DNA of 64,000 nucleotides from Thermothielavioides terrestris NRRL 8126 (GCF_000226115.1 NC_016460.1:2046001-2110000), one strand, 5' to 3'; positions 9,819 through 21,916 are shown, counted from the stretch's first letter. Notes: generated from the letters alone by a model not told the origin. Numbers and translations are program-made.

Positions 9819-11864
9819 CGCAAACTCCCGGCGACAATTCAAGAGTAGGAGTTGTCGGATAGAAAGACGTGAGCCACGACCGAAGTTGGAAGCCTCCAAC
9901 CGGCGGCCTTCGACAACGCTCCTATCCGGGGGTGACACACTCGGCTGATCTAAGCTTCTCCCCCGTTCGCCAAGTGTACACCCCGTCGCAAAAAAATCGC
10001 AATCCGGGACGAGCTCGTTGTGTCGTTGCGCAGGGTGGAGCGACTTCCTCGCTGTGTGACTACCCGAAACGATATCTGTATCAGAGGGCCGTGATGGCGG
10101 GCGATCCGATCGGTCGGGTAACCGTGCTGCCGTTGCACGCCAATGACTGAGCGCTCAATGCGACTGAGAGCAGCTGGGCATAGACCGGATGCTGGCTTGG
10201 TTTGACTTCCGCAGACAATCGGTTATATTGATGCGGTCGCCTCGGTCATGCCGTGGACCCCAGCAAGATCAAGCGTTGCAGGTCGAGAGAAGACGTGGGA
10301 AGATGGGAGGACAGCTCGACCGGCCTTTATCGGTCAAGTGAGAGAAGCAGAGCAACCGAATGCAGGCGGGGAAAGGAGGCCGGGTGGCAAAAACTGAGCG
10401 CGACGCGATGCGACGATTCGGTGACGGTGATGGTGGTGGTCAAACGGAAAGCGGCCACTTGCGCTCACAAACACCGAAGTGCAAACAGGTAAATCGAAAG
10501 AAGGCCAGCTTCAAATGGTCCAATCCGCCAATGAAGAAAACAGATGAATTAGCAAACGGAAGGGATGAACTGAGAAGAGCTGGACCAGCGGTCGGCGCAA
10601 TACTGTGTAAGCCGATCGGAATGTTGCGTGTTGTCGCCGGTGCGCCGTTGTGACGGGCAGCGGGGGGCGCTGACTCGGTCAACTTGTTATTTCGAGGGGC
10701 ACTACGGAGTGATGTCGATTTTGGAAGGACCGAACCTAGTGAAGGGAAAGGGCAATTGAGTAATTGAACTCAGACACCCAAGTGCCTTGACCGGTGAGAT
10801 TCAATTCTCCAGCCTTCCCTTTGCAGCACTCGCTGCGCACATGCTCAAGCACATCGAACCCTTCTTCACCCTGGCGGTCGCGGGGCTCCAGCAACCAGCG
10901 GAGAGGACCGACCAGGCTCAACTCCAAGCCAGTCGGGGGTGACGATGCCACCACACGTGCGTCCCCTGCATTCTGGCGCGTTTCAATGTCACGCCGCGGT
11001 GCACCGAGTACAGATGGCGAGGCGGCATCATCATTTGCTCTCCCCGTCTCCGGGCTGAGAGGAACACCAATCGTCTTGGACCGGAGAAGCGAGCGGTTTG
11101 AAACGAAACAGGGCACACGTTTGAGAGGTGCCAGGGAGAAACCCCTGACAGGGCAGTGATTGGTCCATCACTGGCTCCACAGCGGCAGCCCCGCTTACAC
11201 TGGGGTACACTACGGAATACACTGCACCCGACTACATCATGGACTCCTGCCGTGATAGGGCTGGACTGCGACCAAGCATTGGTTGTCTTGCCTTCCACAT
11301 CCAAGAACGATTCGAAGTTCGGGGAACGACTGGGCCTGGGACTGGGGCAGAGCAAGGCTGTCTCCAATCAGCCGCTTTATCCTATAGATACCACACCATG
11401 TACATACTCGGGACGGCAAGGCCATAAACACCACCCATGTCTATCCCCAGTAGCCGGAGCTCAATGGAGCTCAATGTCCCCGGTGGATTCGGCGAGGAGA
11501 TGGCGCTGCTGGTACTCCAATGCCCGTGATATCTTCCTCGCCGCAGTGGTCCTAAAACTTACGGCACAGTTGTCGTTGATGAAGAGAAACCATGGCGAGA
11601 AGACAAAGGAGAGCAGCCCAGCAAAACCATAACAGCAGGACATGGTGCGGATGAAATGGAGATGTTGATCCAGAGATCTCTCGCGATCGTAACCTTGGTA
11701 GTCATCGGCTGGACTTACCATTCTTGACCGGGCTTTGGTCAGGAACTAATCCAGTTCTTCACCAACTCAAGGCCCCATGCTGAACATGAGGTAAACCTTC
11801 ATAGCCATTACAAAAGATATATACACCCACCCACTCGTGCTCTGCAAGCAGGAACAAGGAGACA
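9819..11864. other. Long intergenic region
   Basis: About 2 kb without a gene I can support. Short frames on both strands overlap one another and lack recognisable motifs, conserved composition or plausible splice sites. It includes the promoter side of the secreted-protein gene and the 3' flank of the GPHR gene. Confidence 0.45.
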
Positions 11865-13793
11865 TCACGACCTCTTCTGCCCCATCTCTTCCCCCGCAAA
11901 CTCATCCCACTCATCCCCAAGCCCGCCGCCGCCACCAGCCACCTTCCGGCCGACCCATATCCCAGCCGCCGTGCCGACGCTGGCAAGGAGGAACCAGCCC
12001 TCGAACCAGCGGTCGACGAACACGGGCTCGAGCGCGCTCTCTAGCGCGTCGCCGACCGACCGGCCGACGTCCCGGGGCAGGTTGCTCCTCAGCAGCAGCG
12101 CCGAGCTGATGACGTACGTCGCCGCGACCTGGCCCACCAGCAGCGCCAGGTTCGCCTGCGCCTGGTAGAGCAGGCCCGGCGCCCACTTGGCGAACAGGCG
12201 GAAGGTCTGCAGGACCGAGTTCGCGCTGGCCGCCAGGATGACGCCCGACAGCAGGAACGAGATCTGCCGCGCCCAGGCGATCTGGTCCAGCTTGGGGTCC
12301 CAGTGCTTGGCGAGCAGGCCGAGGAAGCGGTTGATCGGGTCGGACGAGGAGAACGAGGCCGAGGGGCGGTATATGCGGTGAACGGTTGTCAGGATGGTGG
12401 CGAGGACGCGGTAAATGCAGTAGCTCGCGAAGATGTAGCGCGGCACGGCGAGGAGGCGGCCGAGCGCGGTGCCGTCGCGCGCGTGGGCGGCTTGGCGGGA
12501 CTTCAGCAGCGACAGCGAGGCTGCCAGGTTGGACTCCATCGTCTCGAGGCCCGAGATTTCGACCTGAAGCGCCTTGATCTCGGCGGCCTCGCCGCTGCCG
12601 GCCATGCTCTTCAACGAGCCGATAACCTTGCTGACCAGCCCGCTTGCCGGCGGCGCTGCTCCGTGGGGCGTGCCACCTCCGACTCCCGCTGCTACCGCCT
12701 GCGCCTTTCTCTGCAGAGACCTCAGCCGGTGCCGCTTCGTCAGCAGCAGCTCGCTCGTGGCGTCCAGCCCAGCCTGCTTCCTCGCGATATCTGCGTCTGT
12801 AATCGGCCGCTTTCGATAGATCCGGTCGTCGACGAAGGTATGCCATGGGCTCGACACGCTAGCGAATCCAGACAGCAGCGCCATCAGCGAGATCCCAATC
12901 ACCCCTATCCTCTCCAGGCACGCCCTCGACAGCCCACCGTCCCCGCCAACCGGCCCAAACCCCCTCCGGCCAAAGCTCACCGCCTCCGTCTTTCCAATCG
13001 ACATCGCCGTACTATCAAACCCGCCCCGGCCCCCTTTCACACTCGCCAGCCCTGCCAACCGCCACATCTCCTCATCCCCGCTCCCTGCTGGCCCCCCATC
13101 CGGCCCCATTCCCACCACCACCCGACCGACCAACCAAAACGCCGCCAACCACCCGGCAAACACAACCCCGAGCACCACCCACGCCGCCCTCGAGACCAGC
13201 CGCCCCTTCGCATCCCTCCCAAACCGCCACCCCCGCGAGGCAAGCACACTGTGGACCTCCAAGAACGGCAGCACAGCAACCAGCATGACGACGAGGCCGG
13301 GGACGGTGACCCTGAGCCCGACGGCCCTGGCGGCGCGGCCCAGCACGACGCCCTCGACCTCCCAGACCTCGGCGAGGATGAGCTCGGCGAGGACGGCGCT
13401 GAGGCCGAGCGTGGCGGCGAAGGCGGCGGCGGCGAGGCGGCGGCGGGGCGAGCGGGCGGCCAGCTCGGCGTGGGCCTGGCGCAGCGACGGCGGCGCCGAC
13501 GCCGGCAGGAAGTGGTCGTTTCCGTCGTCGATGGGGATGTCGGCGGCGGGAGAAGAAGAAGAGAAGGATGATTGGGCGGGATTGTGCTGCTGCTGGAGGC
13601 GGGCCAGGCGCGGGAAGAGACGGGAGAGCGCGAGGGAGGAGACCAGCAGGAAGGTGACCAGGAGCGGGGCGAGGGCGAGGGTGGTGCTGAGGAGGGTGCC
13701 GGCGGCCGTGGGGGAACAAGAGGAGGACGGGCCGCAGGCGGCGCCGTCGGCGTCCTCGTCTAGGAGGCCGGGGTTGTTAGCCGGGAGAGTCAT
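11865..13793 (-). CDS. Golgi pH regulator homologue (GPHR/GPR89 family)
   Basis: Single-exon gene of 642 aa. The frame stays open far upstream, but the ATG at 13793 (context GCAATGA) is the first that gives a sensible N-terminus, with a membrane helix at about residues 30-55. Further hydrophobic helices follow. The central family block is clear: MALLSGFASVSSPW, then a cytosolic coiled-coil loop (ITDADIARKQAGLDATSELL and KRHRLRSLQRKAQ), then LLAVPRYIFASYCIYRVLAT. The C-terminal part has more helices (ISFLLSGVILAASANSVLQT). GPHR proteins are multi-spanning channels needed for Golgi acidification; plant relatives (GTG1/2) were proposed as ABA receptors. A Gly/Ala-rich insert (GVGGGTPHGAAPP) lies in the coiled-coil loop. 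The start is preceded by two MITEs. Confidence 0.9.
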   Translation of the reverse strand: MTLPANNPGLLDEDADGAACGPSSSCSPTAAGTLLSTTLALAPLLVTFLLVSSLALSRLFPRLARLQQQHNPAQSSFSSSSPAADIPIDDGNDHFLPASAPPSLRQAHAELAARSPRRRLAAAAFAATLGLSAVLAELILAEVWEVEGVVLGRAARAVGLRVTVPGLVVMLVAVLPFLEVHSVLASRGWRFGRDAKGRLVSRAAWVVLGVVFAGWLAAFWLVGRVVVGMGPDGGPAGSGDEEMWRLAGLASVKGGRGGFDSTAMSIGKTEAVSFGRRGFGPVGGDGGLSRACLERIGVIGISLMALLSGFASVSSPWHTFVDDRIYRKRPITDADIARKQAGLDATSELLLTKRHRLRSLQRKAQAVAAGVGGGTPHGAAPPASGLVSKVIGSLKSMAGSGEAAEIKALQVEISGLETMESNLAASLSLLKSRQAAHARDGTALGRLLAVPRYIFASYCIYRVLATILTTVHRIYRPSASFSSSDPINRFLGLLAKHWDPKLDQIAWARQISFLLSGVILAASANSVLQTFRLFAKWAPGLLYQAQANLALLVGQVAATYVISSALLLRSNLPRDVGRSVGDALESALEPVFVDRWFEGWFLLASVGTAAGIWVGRKVAGGGGGLGDEWDEFAGEEMGQKRS

Positions 13794-14325
13794 TGCGGTC
13801 TTCGTCTTTGTTGTGGTTGGCGCTGTCGCGATGAGACGTCTCCGGTCACGGGCGGATTGCTCGGCGCGGCTGCTGCTGCTGCTCGTTTGCGGTGGTAAGA
13901 TGGCGGGAGCATTATATGGGTGAATGGTGCAGAGTACGAGCGTGTTCGCGGTTAGGGGATAGGGGATGTCCTTGCCATGGCGATGTTGCAGGTTGAAGAT
14001 TCGTTTGCTGTTCGTCGTGTCGTTTGAACGGATGGAGCTTGCGCGGCTGGGCTGACGAACAGCGCGAGTCCAGTGGATTGTAGCCAAACCGGGGGCCCCG
14101 GATTTGGAGCTTGGGCCAGCACAAGCTGCCCCACCCAGGATTCCAGCACCCCAACTGCACCTCCCGCACGTTTGGCGACATCGCGGGGATAAGTGCAGAG
14201 TCGTGTAAGGCCGGTGACCTTGTGTACAGGGAGAGGTTGCACTGCCCTTCCCAAAGCCTGTTTCATAAGTTCGACTAATCGGTGAGGAGAGAAACAAGCA
14301 TCCTAACAGCAAGATTGGGTGGACG
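13794..14325. other. Upstream region of the GPHR gene
   Basis: Promoter and 5' leader of GPHR on the minus strand. No separate gene seen. Confidence 0.5.
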
Positions 14326-14690
14326 TTAAAGAGGTCCCGCCAAGACTAATTTCGGCCAATTGTCGGCAATGTTTTTACACCGTCAGTACGTCGCCAAGAT
14401 CGCCACGGGGTTTGCACTATCGCCAAGGGTTCCAGCCCCCGCTAGTTAGGATTTGGGTTAAGGTTAGGATGCGGGCTATAGTTAGGGTACGGGTTATAGT
14501 TAGGGTGCGGGTTATCCTCGTTTTCTTTTTTTTCGATTTGGTTGAGGTATCGTAAAGTTGTTGTTGTTACGAGTCTTTGCGATTTTACATTGTTGATGTT
14601 CGAAGTCGTGACAGCCCCGCTTACCCTTGGCGACTTGTAATTACTTGTACGCGGCAGTCTCCGAAATTAGTCTTGGCGGGACCTCTTTAA
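14326..14690 (-). mobile_element. TTAA-bounded MITE, copy 2 (inverted relative to copy 1)
   Basis: The 365-bp element has the same 30-bp terminal inverted repeats as 6451-6837 and the same TTAA at each end (ACG|TTAA and TTAA|CGA). Its interior aligns with copy 1 in reverse complement, including the CAATTGTCGGCAATGTTTTT subterminal segment. The degenerate telomere-like array (TTAGGG/GGGTTA types) is at about 14445-14514. No transposase frame is present. It begins 533 bp upstream of the GPHR start codon. Relative to that gene it has the same orientation as copy 1 has relative to the PEX11-family gene. Confidence 0.85.
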
Positions 14691-14717
14691 CGACGACCCA
14701 AGATTGGCATATATCGA

Positions 14718-15078
14718 TACAGTTCAATCCCTGTTTGTTTGTTAGTTTAGTTCTTGCCCCCACTTTTTAACAGGGGCCTACAGCCAACAAAACTCGGCCT
14801 TTTTGCCTACCTCTTCCTCATCACTCTCCAGAATCCAAGTTCGACTGAAGCACGTTTAATATAGATGAAGCAGCGTATTGAACGCCATTTTCCTACTTGA
14901 CTAACTGGTCAGATACCGAAGGAAGCTATATTGTATACAGAGGCGATAGTGCCCTCTGACTTCCTGTTGCGGTTGGTCTATTTCGTGCCAAGACAGCTAG
15001 GTAGGTACCTGTAATTTAGAGCCTTGTCGTGATCCACTATAAGTACCACGCTAACGAACAAACAAGGGGTCGACTGTA
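14718..15078 (+). mobile_element. TA-flanked MITE (Tc1/mariner-like ends), copy 1
   Basis: The 361-bp element is bounded by TACAGT at the left and ACTGTA at the right, i.e. a TA target duplication plus CAGT ends as in Tc1/mariner/pogo-type elements. Imperfect terminal repeats continue inward as CCCTGTTTGTTTGTTAG and its complement. The interior has no usable open frame. The whole segment matches 18938-19297 in reverse complement. It begins 27 bp after the TTAA MITE, so two families have landed side by side. Confidence 0.8.
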
Positions 15079-15462
15079 CAGCTACGCAAATGATATTGAG
15101 CGAGGCAACCTCCTGATGCGCCGCCATCCCAAAAATTGTACCTTGAACGTCTAAGCACATCGCTGAAAAACTATCACCGACCCTCCGTTGTGCAAATACA
15201 CAAAAGACAACTAACCTTGACTCCCGTCCGAACCTGTCCCAGCAACCGCATGAATATCCCTCTATGACCGAGAACCGGAATAGGGCCTTCCCCGGACGAC
15301 CACGTCATAACCGTGTTGGAGGAGGTGGAATGGGACATGGTGTGGGCACCACCAATGCAACTCCGAGCCCCGTCATGCGCCCCTAACGCCATGGGACCCT
15401 CCCTTCCGGGAAAGAAACAGACCACACGATACCGCACCTAGACAGCATTCATCAAGATCGGC
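15079..15462. other. 3' flank of the universal stress protein gene
   Basis: No gene supported. A short minus-strand frame here lacks coding features. Confidence 0.45.
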
Positions 15463-18032
15463 CTATGATCGGGACGCGTTCTCCACCGCCTTCTCTGGAG
15501 ACTCATCATCGTCATCTTCGTCCTCGCCAAGCACTTTCGCCTGGCCTGACTTAAGCAGGGCAGCAGCTTCACCCACTTCCATAGCATGGAGGCGCTCTTT
15601 CCGCTCTCTCTCAAGCCCGGTCTCTTGCCGCGCTCCCGCTGCAACCTCTTGTCCTGAGACAACCTCGACCTCGAATTCGTCTTCCTCGTCGCCGCTTTCC
15701 TCGTCTCCGCTCTCGGCAGGAAGCGGCATCGGCGGCGGAGACAGGGAGGCGGCCCTGTCCGGAGCAGCCGACGCAACCGGCGACGGCGAGGGTCGGCGGC
15801 GCCTCGAGTCGGAGGGATTATAGGGCTTGATGGTGGGGTCGAATCGAGCTGGCAGCCCGATGGCTGCGGCAACCCGGTGCGCTTCTTCGTCCGCGGATAT
15901 CGACTTCTCAAACTCGTACACGCTGCTGGTTTCGCTGTCGGCCTCGTGTTTCCCCGAGTTATACGCAAGCATGGCGGCGTAGCATTGCCGCGACGGATCC
16001 TGCGAGCGCTTTTCTTTCTTCTTGAGACGCTTGTCGTCCGGCCGAACTACCACGACCGGAATTGGGCTGTACTGAAGGCAGTATTTCGAAAATGAGTTTC
16101 GCGTGTTCACCAGACCCTGGATCCCACCCAATGACCGTCCTTTGGTGCCGACAACAAGCATCGAAGGGTTGTAGATACCGAGCTGCCGGGCATCAGCGTT
16201 AGTGTTTTGCGCCGCTCAAAGCCGCCGCTTGCCAGGGGACACCTACCAGCTGCTGAAAGGTGTCGTGCAGCTTCCCAACCGAGTACTCCAGGACGATGCT
16301 GATGGCCTTGTTCAGCTCGTTTTTCGCCTGTATCGCCACCAGGAGCTTCTTCGCCTCCTCCTGGTAATTCTTGTCCGGCCGCAGCGGGCTCTCCAGCACT
16401 CTTACGCAGACCACCTCGTCGCCATCGTCCACCATGTTGTTCAGCAGCCAAACCAACGCATAATCGGAATAGGTGTGTTCATCCACGCCAATCATAAAAG
16501 TGCGCGACCTTCGTGACGGGTGGTAACCTTGGTGTCTGGCTTGTAGGGTAAACGAGGAAGGGTTGTTCTTGGTTGCCTCCCCGACGGGGAGGTTGTCGAA
16601 CCCAACGTGTTGCCGAAACCTAGGCAAATGGGGACTCGCCGTTAGCATGGCCATGGCTCGAAACCGACTGACGTGGCGACGAGTTTGAATTCCAAAGCAA
16701 ACCCCGGGAAGAAGGAAGACGGAAAGCTAATATCGAGAGCTGGTGCAACGAGAGATGGTGCGTCGCGTGATCAGTGCGGTATTTCTGAGAGTGGGAAGCT
16801 TTCCCCAGATCGGCAGCCTGCCGAGGAACCAAGCCGGATCTTGACGGTGGGAAGATGAACGCGGGGAAAAGCGTGCGGGATGCACACGTGTGTCGGCTGC
16901 TCGCGGTCTCGCCCTCCAGCACCCGACCCTAGTTGGTAGAAGATGGGCAGAAGCATGCAAGGACACCCTTATGTCGCCCCAACTACCCACAATCTACCCA
17001 CAATGGGTCTGGGGGCTGGCAGCATGACAGGGTCCAGCGAGGGCAAGCGGCATGGTGGGGTTGCGGGGTCGAGGGCCGGAGCTAGTGGAATGCCATGCCC
17101 ACGTTCCATGATGCAGGTTGTTATCGGGCGAGGCGAATCGCGATTGACAACCTTCTTGCCTCGGAGGTGGCATGGCATGCTCTCGTATTCCTCAACACGG
17201 AAATAAGAGATCTCGGCCCAGGGGATAGGTCCCTAGGGGTCTGAGCTCCTCGCGTGCGTCGATCTAGCGAGTGCGGGGAAGCCGCTTCTGTCCCCGAAAT
17301 ATGCAGCAGCAAACGTGCAGCAACCAGGTGTGACGCATAGAAAACCATCGAATTAACCGAGCTCATGGGGCATTTCCAACTTCCTCCGAAGCTCGAGCCC
17401 AGGCAGCTTGGCACTTGCTTCGCAGACCTGTGGGATCCAGCATCGCAGTGAGACAGGGAACGGCAAGCACGCACGAATGTTTCGTTGGAAGGATAGCGCG
17501 CACCTGGCCAAAAGGGATCGACGAGCAGCAGCACCACTAGGTCTGCCCCGTGGGACGCGGCGGAGAAGGATTCAAGTGCACACAACGCCAAAGTAGGGAA
17601 GACGGCAGAAGGACGAAACCACCAGACTCACCTCACTGGCGACGGCGACGATGCCCGCAATCGCCGGTTGTCTGTCTTTCGAGGGTGGCCCTGCGGCAGC
17701 GACGGGTCGCGTGGCGGTCGGAAGGTGACGGACGCGCCGGAGTTCCTAGGTCCGGGAGAAGGGCGAGGACCGCTGTCAGCAGAGGACTGCCGCGAGATGT
17801 CGGCCTGGCACTCCTCCGAGATGGACGTCAGGGTGGTCGTGCTCGACGCTGTCGCAAACGGCGGGGACGCTCCATCGAGTCTCCGATCCCCATTGACGTC
17901 AGGCTCGGCCGAGAAGTAGTCGGCAGACTGCGGCGGCACGATGGTGCCCGGCGACACGTCTGAGTCGGGACTCCTGACGGGCGCAGGCGATGAAGTCAAT
18001 CGGGCCGCATCGTCGCTGTCGTTCTTGGCCAT
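15463..18032 (-). CDS. Universal stress protein (USP) family, three exons
   Basis: Model: exon 1 18032-17632, exon 2 16619-16247, exon 3 16182-15463, giving 497 aa. All junctions keep phase: exon 1 ends AG before GTGAGT and exon 2 restores an Arg codon. A branch-type GCTAAC lies upstream of the CCTAG acceptor. Intron 2 (64 nt) joins DTFQQL to LGIYNPSMLVVG. The first 133 residues are Ser/Pro-rich and probably disordered. The USP fold runs from about residue 174 (TFMIGVDEH) to 303 (VVVVRPDDKR), with a GTKGRSLGG nucleotide-loop motif near 270. The C-terminal tail is acidic (GEDEDDDDESPE). USP-fold proteins bind ATP/AMP and act in stress responses; the specific role here is unknown. The 1,012-nt intron 1 is unusually long, and an ATG at 16654 could serve a shorter isoform. 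Confidence 0.78.
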
Positions 18033-18937
18033 CGTCGGGGAGACGGTGTTTCGGTTGGCTGTCGCGTCTGCAGGAACTAATACGCCCGTGCTCCTTCGGC
18101 CTCACGGGGAGGCCAGCAGAGGCTATCCCGCGGAAACTCGCATCGAGCTCGAAGAATTATGACGCGGTCGCAAAGGGATGGCGTCGCGGCGCCAGGTTGT
18201 GGTGCTGCAAGCGGGCGATGTTCTGTTGGACAGACGCTCGAAGTGTAACAGGGTGAATCGCCGCGTCAGCCAACAACGGCCAAGGAGACAATGAACCGGG
18301 GCTGCAGAGCAGCACAAAGGTTGCAGGCGTCGGTGGTTGCTAAAGTGTGACGTCTCACTTTTCCGATAGCGTTTAAAATTTGATGTAATAAGCGATACGA
18401 AGAGCTGTGCAAACAACGCTCTCTCCCGGCCTGATTGATCTTTTCCTGAATACCTAACGGAGGGAGGGAGCTTGTGATGGATGCCGGAAGGAGCTTCCCG
18501 CGGGGCGGCGTCAGGCAGAAGCTCAGCTCTTGGGGGCCAGCTGGAGCTCAACGTTTCCTTGCTGCACAGAAAGAGCAAAAGGGAAAAACCTTGAATAGAA
18601 GACAGAACTGTTGGCCAAGGCGCAGGCTACGAAGCAACCGAGGACTGGGCCAGATCAGCGGGTGTTGGGGATAATAAGCCGAAGCTTGGCTGGCTGGGCG
18701 CTCCAGTGGTGAGTGGTGTCACTGGTGAGAGATCAGCGAGTTAACGTTATCGCGGCTCGAGCTCCCGGCCACATCCTCTTGCATATTTTTCTCCCGCCTA
18801 GGTGGTCTTGGCAAGCGGGCGGATGCAACCTCTTCGACCCTTTCAAGTTTCCCTCACCCTTGCAATATGTAAGTTACACTAAGGTAGGTAGAAACACGCA
18901 GGGCCGACGAGACCACAGGTGCGGTATTCCGTAACAT
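18033..18937. other. Upstream region of the USP gene
   Basis: Promoter and 5' leader on the minus strand. No gene recognised. Confidence 0.45.
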
Positions 18938-19297
18938 TACAGTACACCCCTGGTTTGTTTGTTAGTCTGGTACTTATGGTGGATCACGACAGGGGCTCTA
19001 AATCACAGGTACCTTCCTAGCCGTCTTGGCACGAAATAAACCAACGGCAAGAGGAAGTTAGAGGGCACCGTAGCCTCTAAGTGCATTATAGCTTCCTTTG
19101 ATATCTGACCAGTTAGCTAAGTAAAAATGGCGTTTAATACACTGCTTTATCGATATTAAACGTGCTTTAGTCGAACTTGGATTCTAGAGAGTGATGAGGA
19201 ACAGGTGGGCAAAAAGGCTGAGTTTGGTTGGCTGTCGGCCCCTGTCAAAAAGTGGGGGCAAAAACCAAACTAACAAACAAACCAGGAGTGTCCTGTA
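18938..19297 (-). mobile_element. TA-flanked MITE (Tc1/mariner-like ends), copy 2, inverted
   Basis: The 360-bp element begins TACAGTACACCCCTGG and ends with the near-complement CCAGGAGTGTCCTGTA. Inner terminal repeats carry TTTGTTTGTTAGTCTGGT-like sequence. It aligns in reverse complement with 14718-15078 over its whole length, including the GGATCACGAC and CTGACCAGTTAG segments. Many differences between the copies appear to be transitions. There is no coding capacity. Confidence 0.8.
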
Positions 19298-21916
19298 GTT
19301 GGCTCAACTCGCCAATTTACTACGCGTTAAAAATGCCGCCCCGCATAATTGACATCCCCTTGTGTCCAGTTCTTCCCTCCGTTAATGAGACCACTTCTCT
19401 GCGTTAGGTAGGTAGTGTAGTAGCAGGGTCTTCCCGTCTGCCCCATGTTCGTGGGCCTTCCGTTAGCATGTGAAGCGACGGACAGCGGCTCGGGCCTCTC
19501 TCCCTGGCGCCGGGGGGTTGCGACCCGCGCATGGCGGACAGTGTCAATGTTCCGTCCACTAGGTGCGTACCAGACGATCAGGATAATCGTGACGGTCCAG
19601 ACCCTCAAGCATGGGTGACGCTGTGATCCCTAGTTAACTGGGGTACACGGTGTGTCCAACGGGGATGCGGATGGGTTTGGAGGTAAGTGTCCGGATAGTT
19701 GTCCCGACAACGTCGCCCTTTTTACAGTCCACGATAGGACGCGGATTTTCACCTTCCACCTGTCCAGAGGGACACGAGACAGCGAGACACGACGGTATTG
19801 CAGGTCAAGCTTCAGAACGTGAGGGCCACTGCAACCCCATGTGCGGGTAATTGCCGCGGCGACCACCACACACACTACAGGAGGAGCGGCATACTTTCAC
19901 GACTCGTAGTCCTTTGGCGGTTTGGTTTTTTGTTACGCACCATCCGGAAACGCGTCCCGCAAACTCTTCGCCAACACCACCTCGTCTCGACTGTGTAGTC
20001 CATTATGCGCCATAGGTATAGCACAACATCTGTAGGTCCACCGTTCCAGTGGCGACAGGTTTCGGCTCCGGCTGGCTCGCCAAGAGTGGGATGCTGACCG
20101 GCCAGTAGGGTACCGCTGGCCAACGCATCCTCCCCCGAGAAACCCAAGGCGCTGAAAGGAGGGGGCCGAACGAACAAGGCGGTCACCGAGACGATCGGGA
20201 ATAAAATTAGAAAAGTGCTTGGTGAGGCAAACCTGTCTCGCACACACCAAAGCCAAGTTGTCGAGAGGGAGGTGGGGGTGTTGGCATTTGTGTTGCGTTT
20301 AACTCTGCTGGCCGGGGAGCAACTCAATGTTATACCGGGACAGTAGCACAGCAGGGTAAGGTAGATCCTCAGTGTGCCACGGACAAGGTACCCATCTGTC
20401 CGTCCTTCGCTGGCCGCCGTGCAGAAGATTCGATGAGGCCATCACATTACCGAGACACATGGCGCAGGCCATTGGAGATCTGGAACTTCAGCCGAGCCCA
20501 CTCAGATAGAGGAGATCCCATGTCAGCCGCCGCGGCGGATGTGAGCAGCAATCCCGCTTCTGGTGTAGTTGTGCCACCCCAGCGGCAGGGCAACCCCCAC
20601 CCACTCGCAGTCCATCCTTCCCGGGGCGTCACCCACCTAAGACCTCGCATCATCTCCCTACCGGTGTATCACAGCATATGGAACTGCTGCCTTTCTGTGC
20701 TACCAACATTACCTTACCTACCATAGGTCCCTCCACGACGCAGTAATCATGCACTTCCATTGCAGACCACGCAGCAGCCGCAGCAGCATGCAGCACCCCA
20801 CCAGCACACCCCCTCCCCCAGCAAGCGTTGCGTCTGACTTGCGTTCACCGGGTTCCAGTGCATCCCACAACCTTCTCTTTGCGGCAGTCCCGCCGCAACC
20901 CGAACCCCAGCCAAGCCCAGCCAAACGCAGCATGTGGGCAGGAGTTGTCGAGCGACTGGTTTCCAGCTGGTCGGTCGGTTCGGAGGCCTCCAGTCTCAAT
21001 CTGGACAACCTGGAACTCCTTCCCGCCCCCCTCTCCCCCAACTTTCCCCCGGAGTGAGCGCGCCCAGCCCCGGGGAACCAGGCGTTGATATCCCGAGAGC
21101 GGAGACAAACGGGATCCGCTGGCGGCACCTCCCCGTAACTCATATCAAATTTTCGCGTTGCCGCTCGCTGATGCAACTGCTGGGTACACTACACTGAGAG
21201 TCTTCAAGTGCCGAAACCGGCAATACTTGAGTACATTTGCTCTACTACGCACGTCAGGTATCGTGGGTTGCACGCAGGGCGCAGATCGCAGCGGCACGCT
21301 GTGAAAAATTTCGAGACCTCCTATCACTTCCGCGGACGGCGCCGGAAGCTGTGCTTCCTTCGGCGGCAGCTATCGATGGCGTCATCTTCAGCATTGCAGA
21401 GGAGAGAGGAGGCCGGGTTCTGAATTGGAGCGGGAGAAATCATGAATATTTGGCCGTGTGCGCCTTCCGAGCGGCCTTCCGAGCGGCCGCACCCTTCCCG
21501 CAACCGCCATTCGCCCTTATCTTTCCCGCCCGGACCTTTTGTCATATCCCTACCAGCCCGGGACTTGAATCCGGCGTTGTCCCGGAGATGCTCAGCCCTG
21601 CTCTCCCCATTCCTGTTCGAGTTCGCTATCCGCCCCGACCTGTCTGTCAAGATCCGCACCGTATCTGTGATAGTACTCTTACCAGCCAGCTTGCTCACCG
21701 CCTCCTCGTGGGTTCCTCGATAAGTATCCGTCCGACGCCTGCCGTGCAATGCAGCTGAAGATCTGTGTAGCTCCCAATATTTCAACTCCAAGATTACACA
21801 GATGACTAAGAGGTTCTTGGCAAGCCAGGGGAGAAGCGAGCTTCTCCCGCCCCAGTTTCTTGGGTGCCGCCAGTCTTGACTCCCGCCCGTTCCCATCGCA
21901 AAAGAAGCCATCACGT
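19298..21916. other. Long intergenic region
   Basis: About 2.6 kb with only short, mutually overlapping frames on both strands. None shows a recognisable domain or splice structure. It ends at the stop codon of eIF3L. Confidence 0.4.

Noticed and set aside
12303..13571. Plus-strand open frame of 422 codons
   Set aside because: Antisense shadow of the GPHR gene; composition is low complexity and lacks motifs.
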